A stretch of DNA of 64,000 nt, taken from contig CAYNTO010000001.1 of the NCBI GenBank assembly GCA_964400355.1, positions 1-64,000 on the forward strand, written 5' to 3'. The DNA is from JACKAL01 sp964400355. GTDB taxonomy: Bacteria > Bdellovibrionota > Bdellovibrionia > Bdellovibrionales > JAGQZY01. This document shows, piece after piece, positions 17,149 to 25,548 of this stretch; positions within the stretch are counted from its first letter, which is position 1, and every line of letters begins with the position of its first letter. The notes below the pieces were generated by a model. The model was given only the letters and a program-made list of their open reading frames with translations, was not told where the DNA came from and searched no databases. The translations under genes and the position numbers were made by a program.

Positions 17149-17667
17149 TCAATACGATGAAAACCGTCTATCTATGAAATGCGCAACTTTGAGAATCAAA
17201 ACAAACTGCACAGCCCAAAGTGCTGCAAACGCGCCCATGGTCAGCGCCTTTTCAGGCTCAAACTGAATTAACCCTAGCTGCTCTCCACTCCAGTATGTCA
17301 TCCCACCGAGCAAGCCCGCCGCGTAGCGAACAAAAAAGTTACGGCGATAGAGTGGCTCCAAAGTTTCGATAAACAGAATTGAAAACGCCGGCCAAAAACA
17401 TAAGATCCAAACCGGAGGATATTTACTCTCGGGGATAAATTTATAAAATGGCAGCAGTTCGTTAAAATATTCACAGACCACGCCAATGAAGATCACCAAG
17501 CCCACCTTGAGGAAATCCACCCGGCGACGCGGTGACGAGAGCAGCACCGCCAACGTTAAACAGGTTGCGGATACGCCAAAGCTCAACCACGGCGCGCCGT
17601 TCATTGCGCCAAAAACGCAGGCGCCCCAGCTCACAATAAATAAAAAGATATGAATTACATAGTTCAA
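17149..17667 (-). CDS. Integral membrane protein, DUF2878-like
   Basis: A 172-residue protein with about five hydrophobic helices, including IHIFLFIVSWGACVFGA, the VGLVIFIGVVCEYF segment and PVWILCFWPAFSILFIETL. Its size and the repeated aromatic pattern FGAMNGAPW fit the DUF2878 family, whose function is unknown; I am not certain of the match. It starts at TTG overlapping the rimO TGA in TTGA, so it is translationally coupled to rimO. It converges on hpt. Confidence 0.6.
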   Translation of the reverse strand: MNYVIHIFLFIVSWGACVFGAMNGAPWLSFGVSATCLTLAVLLSSPRRRVDFLKVGLVIFIGVVCEYFNELLPFYKFIPESKYPPVWILCFWPAFSILFIETLEPLYRRNFFVRYAAGLLGGMTYWSGEQLGLIQFEPEKALTMGAFAALWAVQFVLILKVAHFIDRRFSSY

Positions 17668-19031
17668 ACGATTCGACCTACCAAATCGTAATCATGACTT
17701 TCTGTGATCAGAACGTCAACGATATCGCCTGGTTTTGCGGTTCCTTCGCTGATAAGCACCACGCCGTCAATTCCTGGAGCTTGTTGAGACGTTCTACCTT
17801 GGAGCAATAAGTCTGTTTCGTCGCTAACGCCATCAATGATTACCTTCATGGTTTGACCGATGAATTTTTTATGGATTTTTTTGCTGATCGCATTTTGTGT
17901 TTTCATCAGCTTATGAAAGCGGCGCTCTTTAGTGGCATCGTCAATCTGACCGTCCATTTTACCGCCGGCCGTGCCGTCTTGTGGCGAATACTGAAAGCAG
18001 CCCACTCGATCGAACTTATGTTTTTTGACAAATTCAACAAGTTCCTCGAACTCCTCTTCGCCTTCGCCCGGAAAGCCCACGATAAATTGCGTGCGGATCA
18101 CCGCTTCGGGAATAAACTCACGAATACGGTAAACTGTATCCTCCACCTCTTGGCGGGTCATCTTACGATTCATTTGCTTAAGCATCTTGTTGTTGATGTG
18201 CTGTAATGGCATGTCGAAGTACTTCACCAAGTTGTCGCGCTCTTTTATGAGCTTTAATACTTTTTCGTCGAGCCCATCTGGATACAAATACAATAAGCGA
18301 ATCCAATCGAGACCCTTAACATCAGACAGTGCAGCTAAGAGCTCGTAAGGGTTTTCAATGGCGCTTGGATCTTTTCTACGCAGATCCCAGCCGTAATCAG
18401 TGAAATCATGGGACACAATGTTCACTTCACGAACGCCGCCAGCGACCAAGAGCTTTGCTTCGTTGATAATTCCCGGAATTCTGCGCGACTGCAGGTTACC
18501 GCGAATTTTAGGAATGGCACAAAAAGAACATCGCTTAAGACAGCCCTCGGCGATCTTAATGTACGCTCGATAAAACGGTTCCGAGTTCACGCGCGGAGTG
18601 TCCTCTTCCTGAAGGTACGTCGGAAGGTGAAAGTAATCTTTCTTCTCTTCGGAACCATTAGAGTCTTTTAATATTTGAGTGATTTTTTGAAACTCGCCCG
18701 AGCCCACAAAAACATCGACCTCTGGCATCTCTTTGACCAGTACATCTTTGTAGCGTTGCGGAAGACAGCCCGTAACAACAAGTTTTTTTAGGCGGCCCGT
18801 CACCTTGTGCTCAGCCGCCTCTAAAATGCGCGATATGGATTCTTGTTTTGACTCATCGATAAAGCTGCACGTGTTAACAATGATCGTGTCGGCTTCGGCC
18901 TCTTCTTGTGTGATGTTGTAGCCGTCTTTTAATAGTGAGCCCAACATGATCTCGCTATCCACGAGATTTTTCGGACAGCCCAAGCTGATCAGATGTACAC
19001 TTTTACTGGCAGTTTCGACACTTTTGTTCAT
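17664..19031 (-). CDS. rimO: Ribosomal protein uS12 methylthiotransferase RimO
   Basis: Radical-SAM enzyme that adds a methylthio group to an Asp of ribosomal protein S12. The 455-residue protein has the MTTase domain (VHLISLGCPKNLVDSEIM, NTCSFID, TGCLPQRY, supplying the three Cys of the first 4Fe-4S cluster), the radical-SAM motif CLKRCSFC near residues 161-168, and a C-terminal TRAM domain ending in DVLITESHDYDLVGRIV. The LGCPKN..D signature separates RimO from MiaB. It lies six bases downstream of lolA and overlaps the following membrane gene. Confidence 0.94.
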   Translation of the reverse strand: MNKSVETASKSVHLISLGCPKNLVDSEIMLGSLLKDGYNITQEEAEADTIIVNTCSFIDESKQESISRILEAAEHKVTGRLKKLVVTGCLPQRYKDVLVKEMPEVDVFVGSGEFQKITQILKDSNGSEEKKDYFHLPTYLQEEDTPRVNSEPFYRAYIKIAEGCLKRCSFCAIPKIRGNLQSRRIPGIINEAKLLVAGGVREVNIVSHDFTDYGWDLRRKDPSAIENPYELLAALSDVKGLDWIRLLYLYPDGLDEKVLKLIKERDNLVKYFDMPLQHINNKMLKQMNRKMTRQEVEDTVYRIREFIPEAVIRTQFIVGFPGEGEEEFEELVEFVKKHKFDRVGCFQYSPQDGTAGGKMDGQIDDATKERRFHKLMKTQNAISKKIHKKFIGQTMKVIIDGVSDETDLLLQGRTSQQAPGIDGVVLISEGTAKPGDIVDVLITESHDYDLVGRIV

Positions 19032-19036
19032 AGGTT

Positions 19037-19726
19037 CTACTTCTTGTAATCAACGACGTCGGCGTTCTTAGGCGGCGTGTAGGAAAAGAGTTTGGACTCA
19101 ACTGGTTTATCAAATTCTACAGAGCTAAATGAATATTCTGTTTCATTGTCCATAGCGTCCCAATATTTAAGGGCGGAGAGTATTTTTTTATCTTTGCCTA
19201 CCGTGAGCTGGGCGCGACGAAACTCGACGCTGCTATTGTCGGGCTGTAGGAAATAAAGAATCGAATCAGCGTCCTCTTTGGCGCCCGTCACAGTAAAATA
19301 CTTAAGCACTCCACCCTCGGTGAGCATTTGTAAAAGCCCTTGAGAGCGGGCGCGGTCGGTGTTCATTGGCGCCTTCACCACCTGAGTCTTCGCTTCTTTA
19401 AATTCTTTAGGTGGGGGTGTAACGAACCAAATGGTTTTTCCATCAGCAACGATCAGTGATTCATCTTTGTTTTTGTCTTTGGTTGTCACCGACAACTTAA
19501 ATTTGCCTTTTTTAAGCACCAATGAACCTTCGTACTCCCGCGTTTGTTCCAACGCAGCGACCGTGTCTTTTTTTATGACATTCATCTTGATGGATTCGGC
19601 TTTCTTATAGCGGTCATCTACCGACTTGAGTAAAACCAATTGCTCGGTTTTTACGACCGGAGCTTTTTCTGCGGCCACACTCACAAATACACTGAGAACT
19701 AAGAATTGTAAAAAAGCGCTGATCAT
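19037..19726 (-). CDS. Outer-membrane lipoprotein carrier LolA-like
   Basis: Periplasmic chaperone that ferries lipoproteins from LolCDE to the outer membrane. The 229-residue precursor has a signal peptide cleaved after VAA. The half-barrel signature is seen as GSLVLKKGKFKLSV, LIVADGKTIWFVTPPPKEF and YFLQPDNSSVEFRRAQLTV, followed by a C-terminal SFSSVEFDKPVESKLFSYTPPKNADV that is typical of LolA ('F.P.GVDV' position). I chose the ATG at 19726 so that the signal peptide begins MISAF; the frame is open further upstream into comF. It lies 31 bases after comF. Confidence 0.82.
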   Translation of the reverse strand: MISAFLQFLVLSVFVSVAAEKAPVVKTEQLVLLKSVDDRYKKAESIKMNVIKKDTVAALEQTREYEGSLVLKKGKFKLSVTTKDKNKDESLIVADGKTIWFVTPPPKEFKEAKTQVVKAPMNTDRARSQGLLQMLTEGGVLKYFTVTGAKEDADSILYFLQPDNSSVEFRRAQLTVGKDKKILSALKYWDAMDNETEYSFSSVEFDKPVESKLFSYTPPKNADVVDYKK

Positions 19727-19757
19727 GAAGAACTTATAACAGATAACCAAGATTGCC

Positions 19758-20372
19758 TCAAATTTTGTCCCCTGAGTTGAAAGTCTTATAGGCCAAACTG
19801 AGCCCCAATGCATACTTCGGCTTTTTAAGCGCCAACCAGAGTGCCTTCATTGTCGCGCCCGTAGTTACAATGTCGTCCACAAGCAGCGGCTTTATCACCT
19901 GAGGGCCGCTGTAAACTGCTGTATTGTTTGCTCTTTTAAGCCATCTCTCGCGACGATTGAGGGTTTTATAGCTGGGCGTTATAGCCATGTCGATGGCGAT
20001 GAGCGGAACATCGAGCTGCTCGGCAACCGCTTTAGCGAAGTGCCAGGTATGATCCTGTTTCTGAGTGGGCTTTGCGGGATAAAATACCCCCTCCCACCGA
20101 GCGGCTCCTTCCTCGAAAAGAGCGTTCACTGTCCACCGCGCTAGTCGGCGCTCAGCACTGGCAATGTTGAGTCGTTTTCGCCGTTTGAGTAAAGTGTGCA
20201 CGAGGGATTGATCCTCGTTCCATTCCCACAAGGAATAAATCGGAATTTCCTGGACTGAGGAGATGCATCCTCGCCTCTGCAATTTTAACTCTATCCAGCA
20301 TCTTTCACAAAAATAGCGGATTGGCGGTAAAGAGTAGCCACAGCACGGGCAGGCAGCGAACAAAGAGATCAT
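19758..20372 (-). CDS. ComF-family phosphoribosyltransferase-like protein
   Basis: A 204-residue ComF/GntX-like protein. The N-terminus has a four-cysteine zinc finger (CPCCGYS...FCERCW) and the C-terminus a PRTase-type motif LLVDDIVTTGATM. In naturally transformable bacteria ComF helps internalise or process single-stranded DNA; elsewhere its role is unclear. I used ATG at 20372, though GGAG is directly adjacent; an upstream GTG is the alternative, and the open frame runs up to about 20471. It is upstream of lolA and divergent from kup. Confidence 0.8.
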   Translation of the reverse strand: MISLFAACPCCGYSLPPIRYFCERCWIELKLQRRGCISSVQEIPIYSLWEWNEDQSLVHTLLKRRKRLNIASAERRLARWTVNALFEEGAARWEGVFYPAKPTQKQDHTWHFAKAVAEQLDVPLIAIDMAITPSYKTLNRRERWLKRANNTAVYSGPQVIKPLLVDDIVTTGATMKALWLALKKPKYALGLSLAYKTFNSGDKI

Positions 20373-20692
20373 CTCCACCAGAATTGCAAGAAAATGCCCT
20401 GTTCTTATGTTACGAATTTGGCTCCTCTGCTTACAGCTTCCTTTTGACGGACCCACCCTCCGAAACAGCATCGAAAATGCACCCCTCTCACTCTAACATA
20501 TGGTAATTGCGACGAGCCCTCTTGGGAGGACTTCACCTCTTCCAATTTGACAAGGAAATCTAGTGGGTTACGATGGGTGGTACGAACTTCAAAAACGACG
20601 GATATATTGACTCTTCCGCACCTGCGGCGTTAAGAAACTCTATCGCTTTTTATATGTGAATCAGCGCAACGCGCACTCTGAAGGTGAAATAG
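20373..20692. other. 320-base intergenic region between comF and kup
   Basis: No convincing gene lies here. It holds a plus-strand promoter (20547-20574) for kup. On the minus strand, 20410-20475 resembles the core of 4.5S/SRP RNA (CTGTTT, GGGTCCG, AAGGAAGC, AAGCAG in order), but the invariant GGAA tetraloop is replaced by a seven-base loop, so I do not call it. No c-di-AMP riboswitch features are evident before kup. Confidence 0.5.
20547..20574 (+). promoter_or_regulatory. Candidate kup promoter
   Basis: A perfect TTGACA (20547-20552), 16 bases, and TACGAT (20569-20574), four of six consensus bases. Transcription would begin about 110 bases before the kup ATG, leaving room for leader control. 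Read from sequence only. Confidence 0.45.
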
Positions 20693-22570
20693 ATGCAGGC
20701 ACCCAGCAACAAGAGTCAATTTCCACTGATCCTCGCCGCTCTTGGTGTAGTTTTCGGTGATATAGGGACGAGTCCCCTCTACGCACTCCGTGAAGCCTTC
20801 AATCATAATGGTTTACCCGCTATCAGTGAAAACATTCTCGGTATTCTTTCACTCGTAATCTGGACGATGACACTCATCGTTTCCATAAAGTATTTGGTTT
20901 TTGTTTTGCGCGCCGACAACAAAGGCGAAGGCGGCGTACTTGCGCTCACTGCACTTTTATCCACACTCGATCATCGGCGCGTGGCGCGGGGAAATATTCG
21001 CCCGCTACTTCTCACCGGCATATTTGGTGCGGCCCTGTTGTTTGGCGACGGAATGCTCACACCGGCGGTAACGATTCTTGGAGCGGTGGAAGGGCTTAAA
21101 GTGGCCACTCCTCTCTTTGAACCTTTCGTTGTCCCGATCAGTATCACAATTCTTGTAATATTATTCTGGGCACAGCATTTCGGTACAGCTAAGATTGGCT
21201 CCATTTTTGGTCCCTTGCTAAGCGTGTGGTTTATTACAATCGCAGCCCTCGGAGTGGGCGGAATCGTGGACGCACCCATTGTGCTTGAGGCATTTAATCC
21301 TTGGTATGCGATCGAGTTCTTTGTGAGCCATGGCTTGCAGTCGTTTTTGGTTTTGGGTGCGGTCTTTCTCACCGTGACTGGCGCAGAAGCGCTTTATGCT
21401 GATATCGGTCACTTTGGTCCAAGCGCGATTCGCAAAGCGTGGTTCTTTCTCGCCTTCCCTTGCCTGTTGCTCAATTATTTGGGCCAAGGAGGACTGCTAC
21501 TCACACATCCTGAAGCAGTCATTAATCCTTTTTTCTACCTCGTGCCGAGTTGGGCTTTGTACCCTATGGTCATTCTCTCCACCGCGGCGGCGACAATTGC
21601 CTCCCAGGCTTTGATCACTGGAGTTTTTTCGGTAACTCAGCAGGCTATTCATTTAGGGTATCTCCCTCGCCTTCCCGTGGTGCACACATCTGATAGTACA
21701 ATGGGACAAATTTATATCCCACACATCAATTGGATTCTGCTCGCAATGACTGTTTGGCTAGTTATCACGTTTCGCTCGTCCAGTGCTCTCGCTGCCGCAT
21801 ACGGTATTGGCGTGTCTTTGGATATGGTCATTACCACCGGCTTGTTGTGGCTGGTTGCAAAGAATCTTTGGCGCTGGAATAAATTTTATCTCACGATTGC
21901 TGGCCTGATGATGGTGACTATCGATTTTATTTTCTTATTTGCAAACTCTGTAAAAATTCACGAAGGTGGCTGGTTCCCACTGGCTATGGCCGGCGTGATC
22001 TTTACCATCATGGTGACATGGAAAAAGGGCCGCATTATTTTGAGCGATCAATTAAAATCACTGTCTGTTTCTTTTGATTCGTTTATGGATACAATCCGTG
22101 TAAATCCTCCCGCTCGAGTCAAAGGTACCGCAATCTTTATGAGCATGGAGCAAACCAATGTGCCGGTAGCCATCCTGCATAATGTTAAACACAATAAAGT
22201 ACTCCACGAGCGCAATGTGTTTTTGACTGTATCGACGGAGAAGATTCCTTACGTGCGCTCATCGGCGCGCACGGAGATCACAGAATTGGGATATGGATTT
22301 TATCGAGCCATCGCACACTACGGGTTTATGGAGAGACCGGATATTTTAGGAGTTTTTGAAAGTGCGGCAAGCCAAGGCTTAGAGATGAACTTGGATGATT
22401 GCACGTTTATACTCGGGAAAGAAACCATCATCGCCGTACACAATCGAGGCATGGCTATTTGGCGCGAAAAATTGTTCTCTTTTCTTTCCAAGAATTCAGC
22501 TCCCGCCACAATATTTTTTAACATTCCACGCACTAACGTGGTTGAGCTGGGCCTACAGGTCGAGTTATAG
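20693..22570 (+). CDS. kup: Low-affinity potassium transporter Kup
   Basis: Proton-coupled potassium uptake protein of the inner membrane. The 625-residue length matches E. coli Kup (622). It begins with LILAALGVVFGDIGTSPLYA, the family signature in the first helix, then GEGGVLALTALL, GDGMLTPAVTILGAVEG and TGAEALYADIGHFG, with about 12 membrane helices up to residue 450 and a hydrophilic cytoplasmic C-terminal domain of about 170 residues ending with SRTNVVELG-type sequence. AAGGTG precedes the ATG. It is monocistronic and converges on rlmH with a 10-base gap. Confidence 0.94.
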   Translation: MQAPSNKSQFPLILAALGVVFGDIGTSPLYALREAFNHNGLPAISENILGILSLVIWTMTLIVSIKYLVFVLRADNKGEGGVLALTALLSTLDHRRVARGNIRPLLLTGIFGAALLFGDGMLTPAVTILGAVEGLKVATPLFEPFVVPISITILVILFWAQHFGTAKIGSIFGPLLSVWFITIAALGVGGIVDAPIVLEAFNPWYAIEFFVSHGLQSFLVLGAVFLTVTGAEALYADIGHFGPSAIRKAWFFLAFPCLLLNYLGQGGLLLTHPEAVINPFFYLVPSWALYPMVILSTAAATIASQALITGVFSVTQQAIHLGYLPRLPVVHTSDSTMGQIYIPHINWILLAMTVWLVITFRSSSALAAAYGIGVSLDMVITTGLLWLVAKNLWRWNKFYLTIAGLMMVTIDFIFLFANSVKIHEGGWFPLAMAGVIFTIMVTWKKGRIILSDQLKSLSVSFDSFMDTIRVNPPARVKGTAIFMSMEQTNVPVAILHNVKHNKVLHERNVFLTVSTEKIPYVRSSARTEITELGYGFYRAIAHYGFMERPDILGVFESAASQGLEMNLDDCTFILGKETIIAVHNRGMAIWREKLFSFLSKNSAPATIFFNIPRTNVVELGLQVEL

Positions 22571-22580
22571 GCCATACTCA

Positions 22581-23054
22581 CTAGTCATTGTGATACGGAA
22601 GGTTTTTAATAATCGTAAAGCCGCGGTAAATTTGCTCTTGTAGGTTGAGCATTGCTACATGGTGATTGAGCGTCATATCTGATAGACGCAACTTCAGATG
22701 AGCGCGATTCTTCAGCGCCTCACTGGCCCCGTACGCGCCTCCGATCACAAATGTTTTCGGATTCGGGTTATCATTGATCCACTGCTCAAGTTTCTCGGCA
22801 AATTTTTTTGAATCAAGCGCCACACCCTTCTCGTCGAGGAGAATAACAAAATCTTTGTCCTTTATTCTTTCAAGGATGAGCTCTGATTCTTTGTTCTGTT
22901 TTTCAGCAGCATCGGCACGGCCTATTTTTAGAGGCCGTATCAACTCTACAGAGAATTTGCAGAAAAATGAGAGCTTTGTTTGGTATTCAAGAGCAGCCGC
23001 TTGAATCCACGAATTTTTATGGTCCGCGACGGCGAGAATACGAATCGTTGTCAT
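22581..23054 (-). CDS. rlmH: 23S rRNA (pseudouridine1915-N3)-methyltransferase RlmH
   Basis: SPOUT methyltransferase that modifies pseudouridine 1915 in helix 69 of 23S rRNA. The 157-residue protein ends with the trefoil-knot segment FVIGGAYGASEALKNRA, LRLSDMTLNHHVAMLNLQEQIYRGF and the final NLPYHND, the standard RlmH tail. The knot and the dimer tail are intact. It begins three bases after the nadD-rsfS stop; nadD, rsfS and rlmH are neighbours in many bacteria, so the operon is typical except for the upstream fusion. Confidence 0.93.
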   Translation of the reverse strand: MTTIRILAVADHKNSWIQAAALEYQTKLSFFCKFSVELIRPLKIGRADAAEKQNKESELILERIKDKDFVILLDEKGVALDSKKFAEKLEQWINDNPNPKTFVIGGAYGASEALKNRAHLKLRLSDMTLNHHVAMLNLQEQIYRGFTIIKNLPYHND

Positions 23055-23057
23055 GGA

Positions 23058-24086
23058 TTATGGTTTGTCCATGTAAGGGTCTGTGAACTTAAGATCCGTG
23101 CCCTGCTTCCATAGAGACTCCAAGTTGTATTCCAAGCGGACATAATCGTAGAAAATGTGCACAATGAGCTGCCCATAATCTACAAGTACCCAGCGGCCCT
23201 CGTCGGAACCTTCGATGCTGAGCGGATTAAGGCCATATTGGTTTTTCACTTCTTTTTGGAGCCAGTCTGCCAAGGCAACCGTATGACGCTTGCTCGTTCC
23301 CGAAGTCACAATTGCAAAATCAGATGGCGCAGCGAGATTTTTAAGATCAAACGCCTTTAAATTTACAGCTTTTCGAAAGTACAGGCGATCCGCACAAAAT
23401 TTAGTGAATTGAGCGTAATCACCAACCTTAGGGCCAATCAAGGGATACAGATTGTTTTCGCGGATGTACTCTTCCACTTTCATATCCAAATATTTGTCTA
23501 CACTGCGGCCCGTGCGTAGCAGCTTCCGTATTTCAGTGGCCGCAACATCAATTCCCTTCACGCGCAAAAACTCCAACGTCCTTCCCGACTTAAACGCCAG
23601 AAATGAGCGATCGAGAACATCTACCTGTTCTCGCAGACCCTCTGGGATATCGTCCACACTCATGGGCAACATGTTGCCCGGTCGGCTGACGACGAGAAAG
23701 TTACATTCTTCCAACAGTTTTTCGTAATTCTTCCATTCGTTGAGTTGATAAAATTGATCAAGCCCAATTACGAGGAATATCTGTTCGGGCTCGTACTCTT
23801 TGCGATATTCTTTAATAGTGTCGATGGTAAAGCTCTTGCCGCCGCGTTTGACCTCTTGATCATCCACATAAACATTTTGAAGTTCTTCCGTTCCAACTTC
23901 GACCATGGCAAGACGTTGTTCTGGAGACAGGTTGTCGCTATCACCCTTTAGCGGATTTTGCGCGTTAGGAACGACAAATACTTTTTCAACCTTGGTTTTT
24001 TCAAAGATGGTTTGAATACAATATACGTGCCCCACGTGAAAGGGGTCGAAGGTTCCACCATATATGGCGATAGTTCCTTTATTCAT
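23058..24086 (-). CDS. NadD-RsfS fusion: nicotinate-mononucleotide adenylyltransferase plus ribosomal silencing factor
   Basis: One 342-residue frame carries two proteins that are normally separate. Residues 1-215 are NadD: GGTFDPFHVGH (nucleotide-binding HxGH, His17-His20), VIGLDQFYQLNEW, and VAATEIRKLLRTG. Residues 225-335 are RsfS: SDFAIVTSGTSKRHTVALAD, EGSDEGRWVLVDYGQLIVHIF and RLEYNLESLW. NadD makes NAD precursor dinucleotide; RsfS binds L14 and blocks subunit joining in starvation. I chose ATG at 24086, with AGAGG nine bases upstream, over the ATG at 24092. The start lies inside the last codons of obgE, so the genes are coupled. Confidence 0.9.
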   Translation of the reverse strand: MNKGTIAIYGGTFDPFHVGHVYCIQTIFEKTKVEKVFVVPNAQNPLKGDSDNLSPEQRLAMVEVGTEELQNVYVDDQEVKRGGKSFTIDTIKEYRKEYEPEQIFLVIGLDQFYQLNEWKNYEKLLEECNFLVVSRPGNMLPMSVDDIPEGLREQVDVLDRSFLAFKSGRTLEFLRVKGIDVAATEIRKLLRTGRSVDKYLDMKVEEYIRENNLYPLIGPKVGDYAQFTKFCADRLYFRKAVNLKAFDLKNLAAPSDFAIVTSGTSKRHTVALADWLQKEVKNQYGLNPLSIEGSDEGRWVLVDYGQLIVHIFYDYVRLEYNLESLWKQGTDLKFTDPYMDKP

Positions 24087-25137
24087 TGTCATTGTCCTCT
24101 GCGGTTTTAGCGTCGTCCTGCGAATACAAAAGATAAGAAATGTTGTTCACCAATTTGTCCAGGTTGTAACGAGTGACTGCTGATATTTTTAGTATGTCCT
24201 TAACACCATTTTTATGAAATTTTGCTTCCCAGTTTTCCAGCGCATCGGGCTGGGCCGCATCCACCTTATTGAACACCACGATTTGTGGGCGTGACGCCAA
24301 TTCACGGTACCACTCGTACTCTTTGTTCATTTTGTCGTACTGCTCAAGTTCGTAGTTGATGTCCGCGTAGTCTTGCCACACATCGCGATTGGCGTACTCA
24401 CTCGTATCCAGCAGGTGTACGAAATACTTTGTGCGTTCGATGTGTTTTAAAAATTTGTGCCCTAAACCCTGGCCCTCATGCGCACCCTTGATCAATCCGG
24501 GAATATCCGCGACGACAAAGTTCTTCTCTGGCCCTAAAGACACCACTCCGAGCTGCGGAGTGAGTGTCGTAAACGGATAGTCAGCGATTTGCGGTCGTGC
24601 GGCCGTGATTGACGAGATTAAGGTAGATTTTCCTGCGTTGGGAAATCCGATGATACCGATGTCGGCGATCGTTTTGATTTCGATAATCACATCACGAGTT
24701 TGACCATCTTCACCCGGCTGCGCGTGGAGTGGCGCTTGGTTGGTGCTGGTCTTAAAGAACATATTCCCTTTACCGCCGCGACCGCCCTCGAGAAAAACGT
24801 AGTCGTGTTTGTTCTCAAGATCGACAAGCAATTCGCCTTCGGGAGTGCGCACGACGCTACCCATGGGAACATCCACAATAAGATCTTGCCCATAGGCACC
24901 AGTCATATTTTTGTGTTCGCCGGGAGCACCATCTTGTGCAGCGAGCTTCTTTTTACCCTGATACGTAAACAGAGAACTGACGTTTGTCGTTGGACGAAGA
25001 ATGACGTGACCACCGCGTCCGCCATCGCCGCCATCTGGGCCGCCACGAGGAACCGAAGATTCACGGCGAAAACTGACTTTGCCAGGTCCGCCTCTTCCAG
25101 ATTGTAACGTGATTCGTATTTGATCGACAAATTTCAT
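24079..25137 (-). CDS. obgE: GTPase ObgE/CgtA
   Basis: Essential GTPase acting in 50S ribosome assembly and stress control. The 352-residue protein has the glycine-rich Obg fold (VSFRRESSVPRGGPDGGDGG and PGEHKNMTGAYGQD), then the G domain with GFPNAGKS (Walker A, near residue 166), DYPFTTLTP, DIPGLIKGAHEGQGLGHKFL and NKVD. It ends in an acidic tail. The nadD-rsfS start lies within its last codons. It is preceded by a terminator that separates it partly from rplU-rpmA, the standard neighbours. Confidence 0.95.
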   Translation of the reverse strand: MKFVDQIRITLQSGRGGPGKVSFRRESSVPRGGPDGGDGGRGGHVILRPTTNVSSLFTYQGKKKLAAQDGAPGEHKNMTGAYGQDLIVDVPMGSVVRTPEGELLVDLENKHDYVFLEGGRGGKGNMFFKTSTNQAPLHAQPGEDGQTRDVIIEIKTIADIGIIGFPNAGKSTLISSITAARPQIADYPFTTLTPQLGVVSLGPEKNFVVADIPGLIKGAHEGQGLGHKFLKHIERTKYFVHLLDTSEYANRDVWQDYADINYELEQYDKMNKEYEWYRELASRPQIVVFNKVDAAQPDALENWEAKFHKNGVKDILKISAVTRYNLDKLVNNISYLLYSQDDAKTAEDNDNE

Positions 25138-25177
25138 AGGACACCACTGTGCGCTCGAACTTTAGCCCGTTTGTAAC

Positions 25178-25203
25178 AAAAAAACCGCACGGAGGCGGTT
25201 TTT
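25178..25203 (-). terminator. Intrinsic terminator between rpmA and obgE
   Basis: AAAAACCGC and GCGGTTTTT (nine pairs) with a six-base loop and, on the minus strand, a run of T's after the stem. It lies after rpmA and before obgE, so it may reduce read-through from the ribosomal genes into obgE. The hairpin is nearly symmetric and could act on both strands. Confidence 0.7.
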
Positions 25204-25252
25204 CTTTTGCGCCCGAAACTGTTCGAGCACGCGCACAAAGGATTAGAATTCG

Positions 25253-25531
25253 TTAAGCGCTTTTGCTCTTAGCAGCTTCATACGCGTAAACGCTGATCTT
25301 GAACTTCTGCTTAGTAATGCGTTCAAATTTCACTTTTCCATCAACAACGGAATAGATTGTGTGGTCGCGGCCCATGCGTACGCCGTTTCCAGGGAAAAAC
25401 TCTGTACCGCGCTGACGAACGATAATTGTTCCTGGCAATACAGATTCTCCGCCGAAGCGTTTAACACCTAAGCGTTTACTCTGACTATCTCTTCCGTTTT
25501 TGGTACTACCGCCGGCCTTCTTCGATGCCAT
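25253..25531 (-). CDS. rpmA: 50S ribosomal protein bL27
   Basis: The 92-residue bL27 lies near the peptidyl-transferase centre. It begins MASKKAGGSTKNGRDSQSKRLGVKRFGG and continues through VRQRGTEFFPGNGVRMGRDHTIYS, matching the family over its whole length. GGGGTAAATC precedes the ATG as a purine-rich site. It is the second gene of rplU-rpmA, 17 bases after rplU, and precedes a terminator. Confidence 0.96.
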   Translation of the reverse strand: MASKKAGGSTKNGRDSQSKRLGVKRFGGESVLPGTIIVRQRGTEFFPGNGVRMGRDHTIYSVVDGKVKFERITKQKFKISVYAYEAAKSKSA

Positions 25532-25548
25532 GATTTACCCCTTTACCT

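Noticed and set aside
20400..20520. Calling a 4.5S SRP RNA gene
   Set aside because: The core loop that is nearly invariant in bacteria does not match, so it is left as an observation only.
20575..20692. c-di-AMP or potassium riboswitch in the kup leader
   Set aside because: No conserved riboswitch sequence blocks were found; only a promoter is supported.
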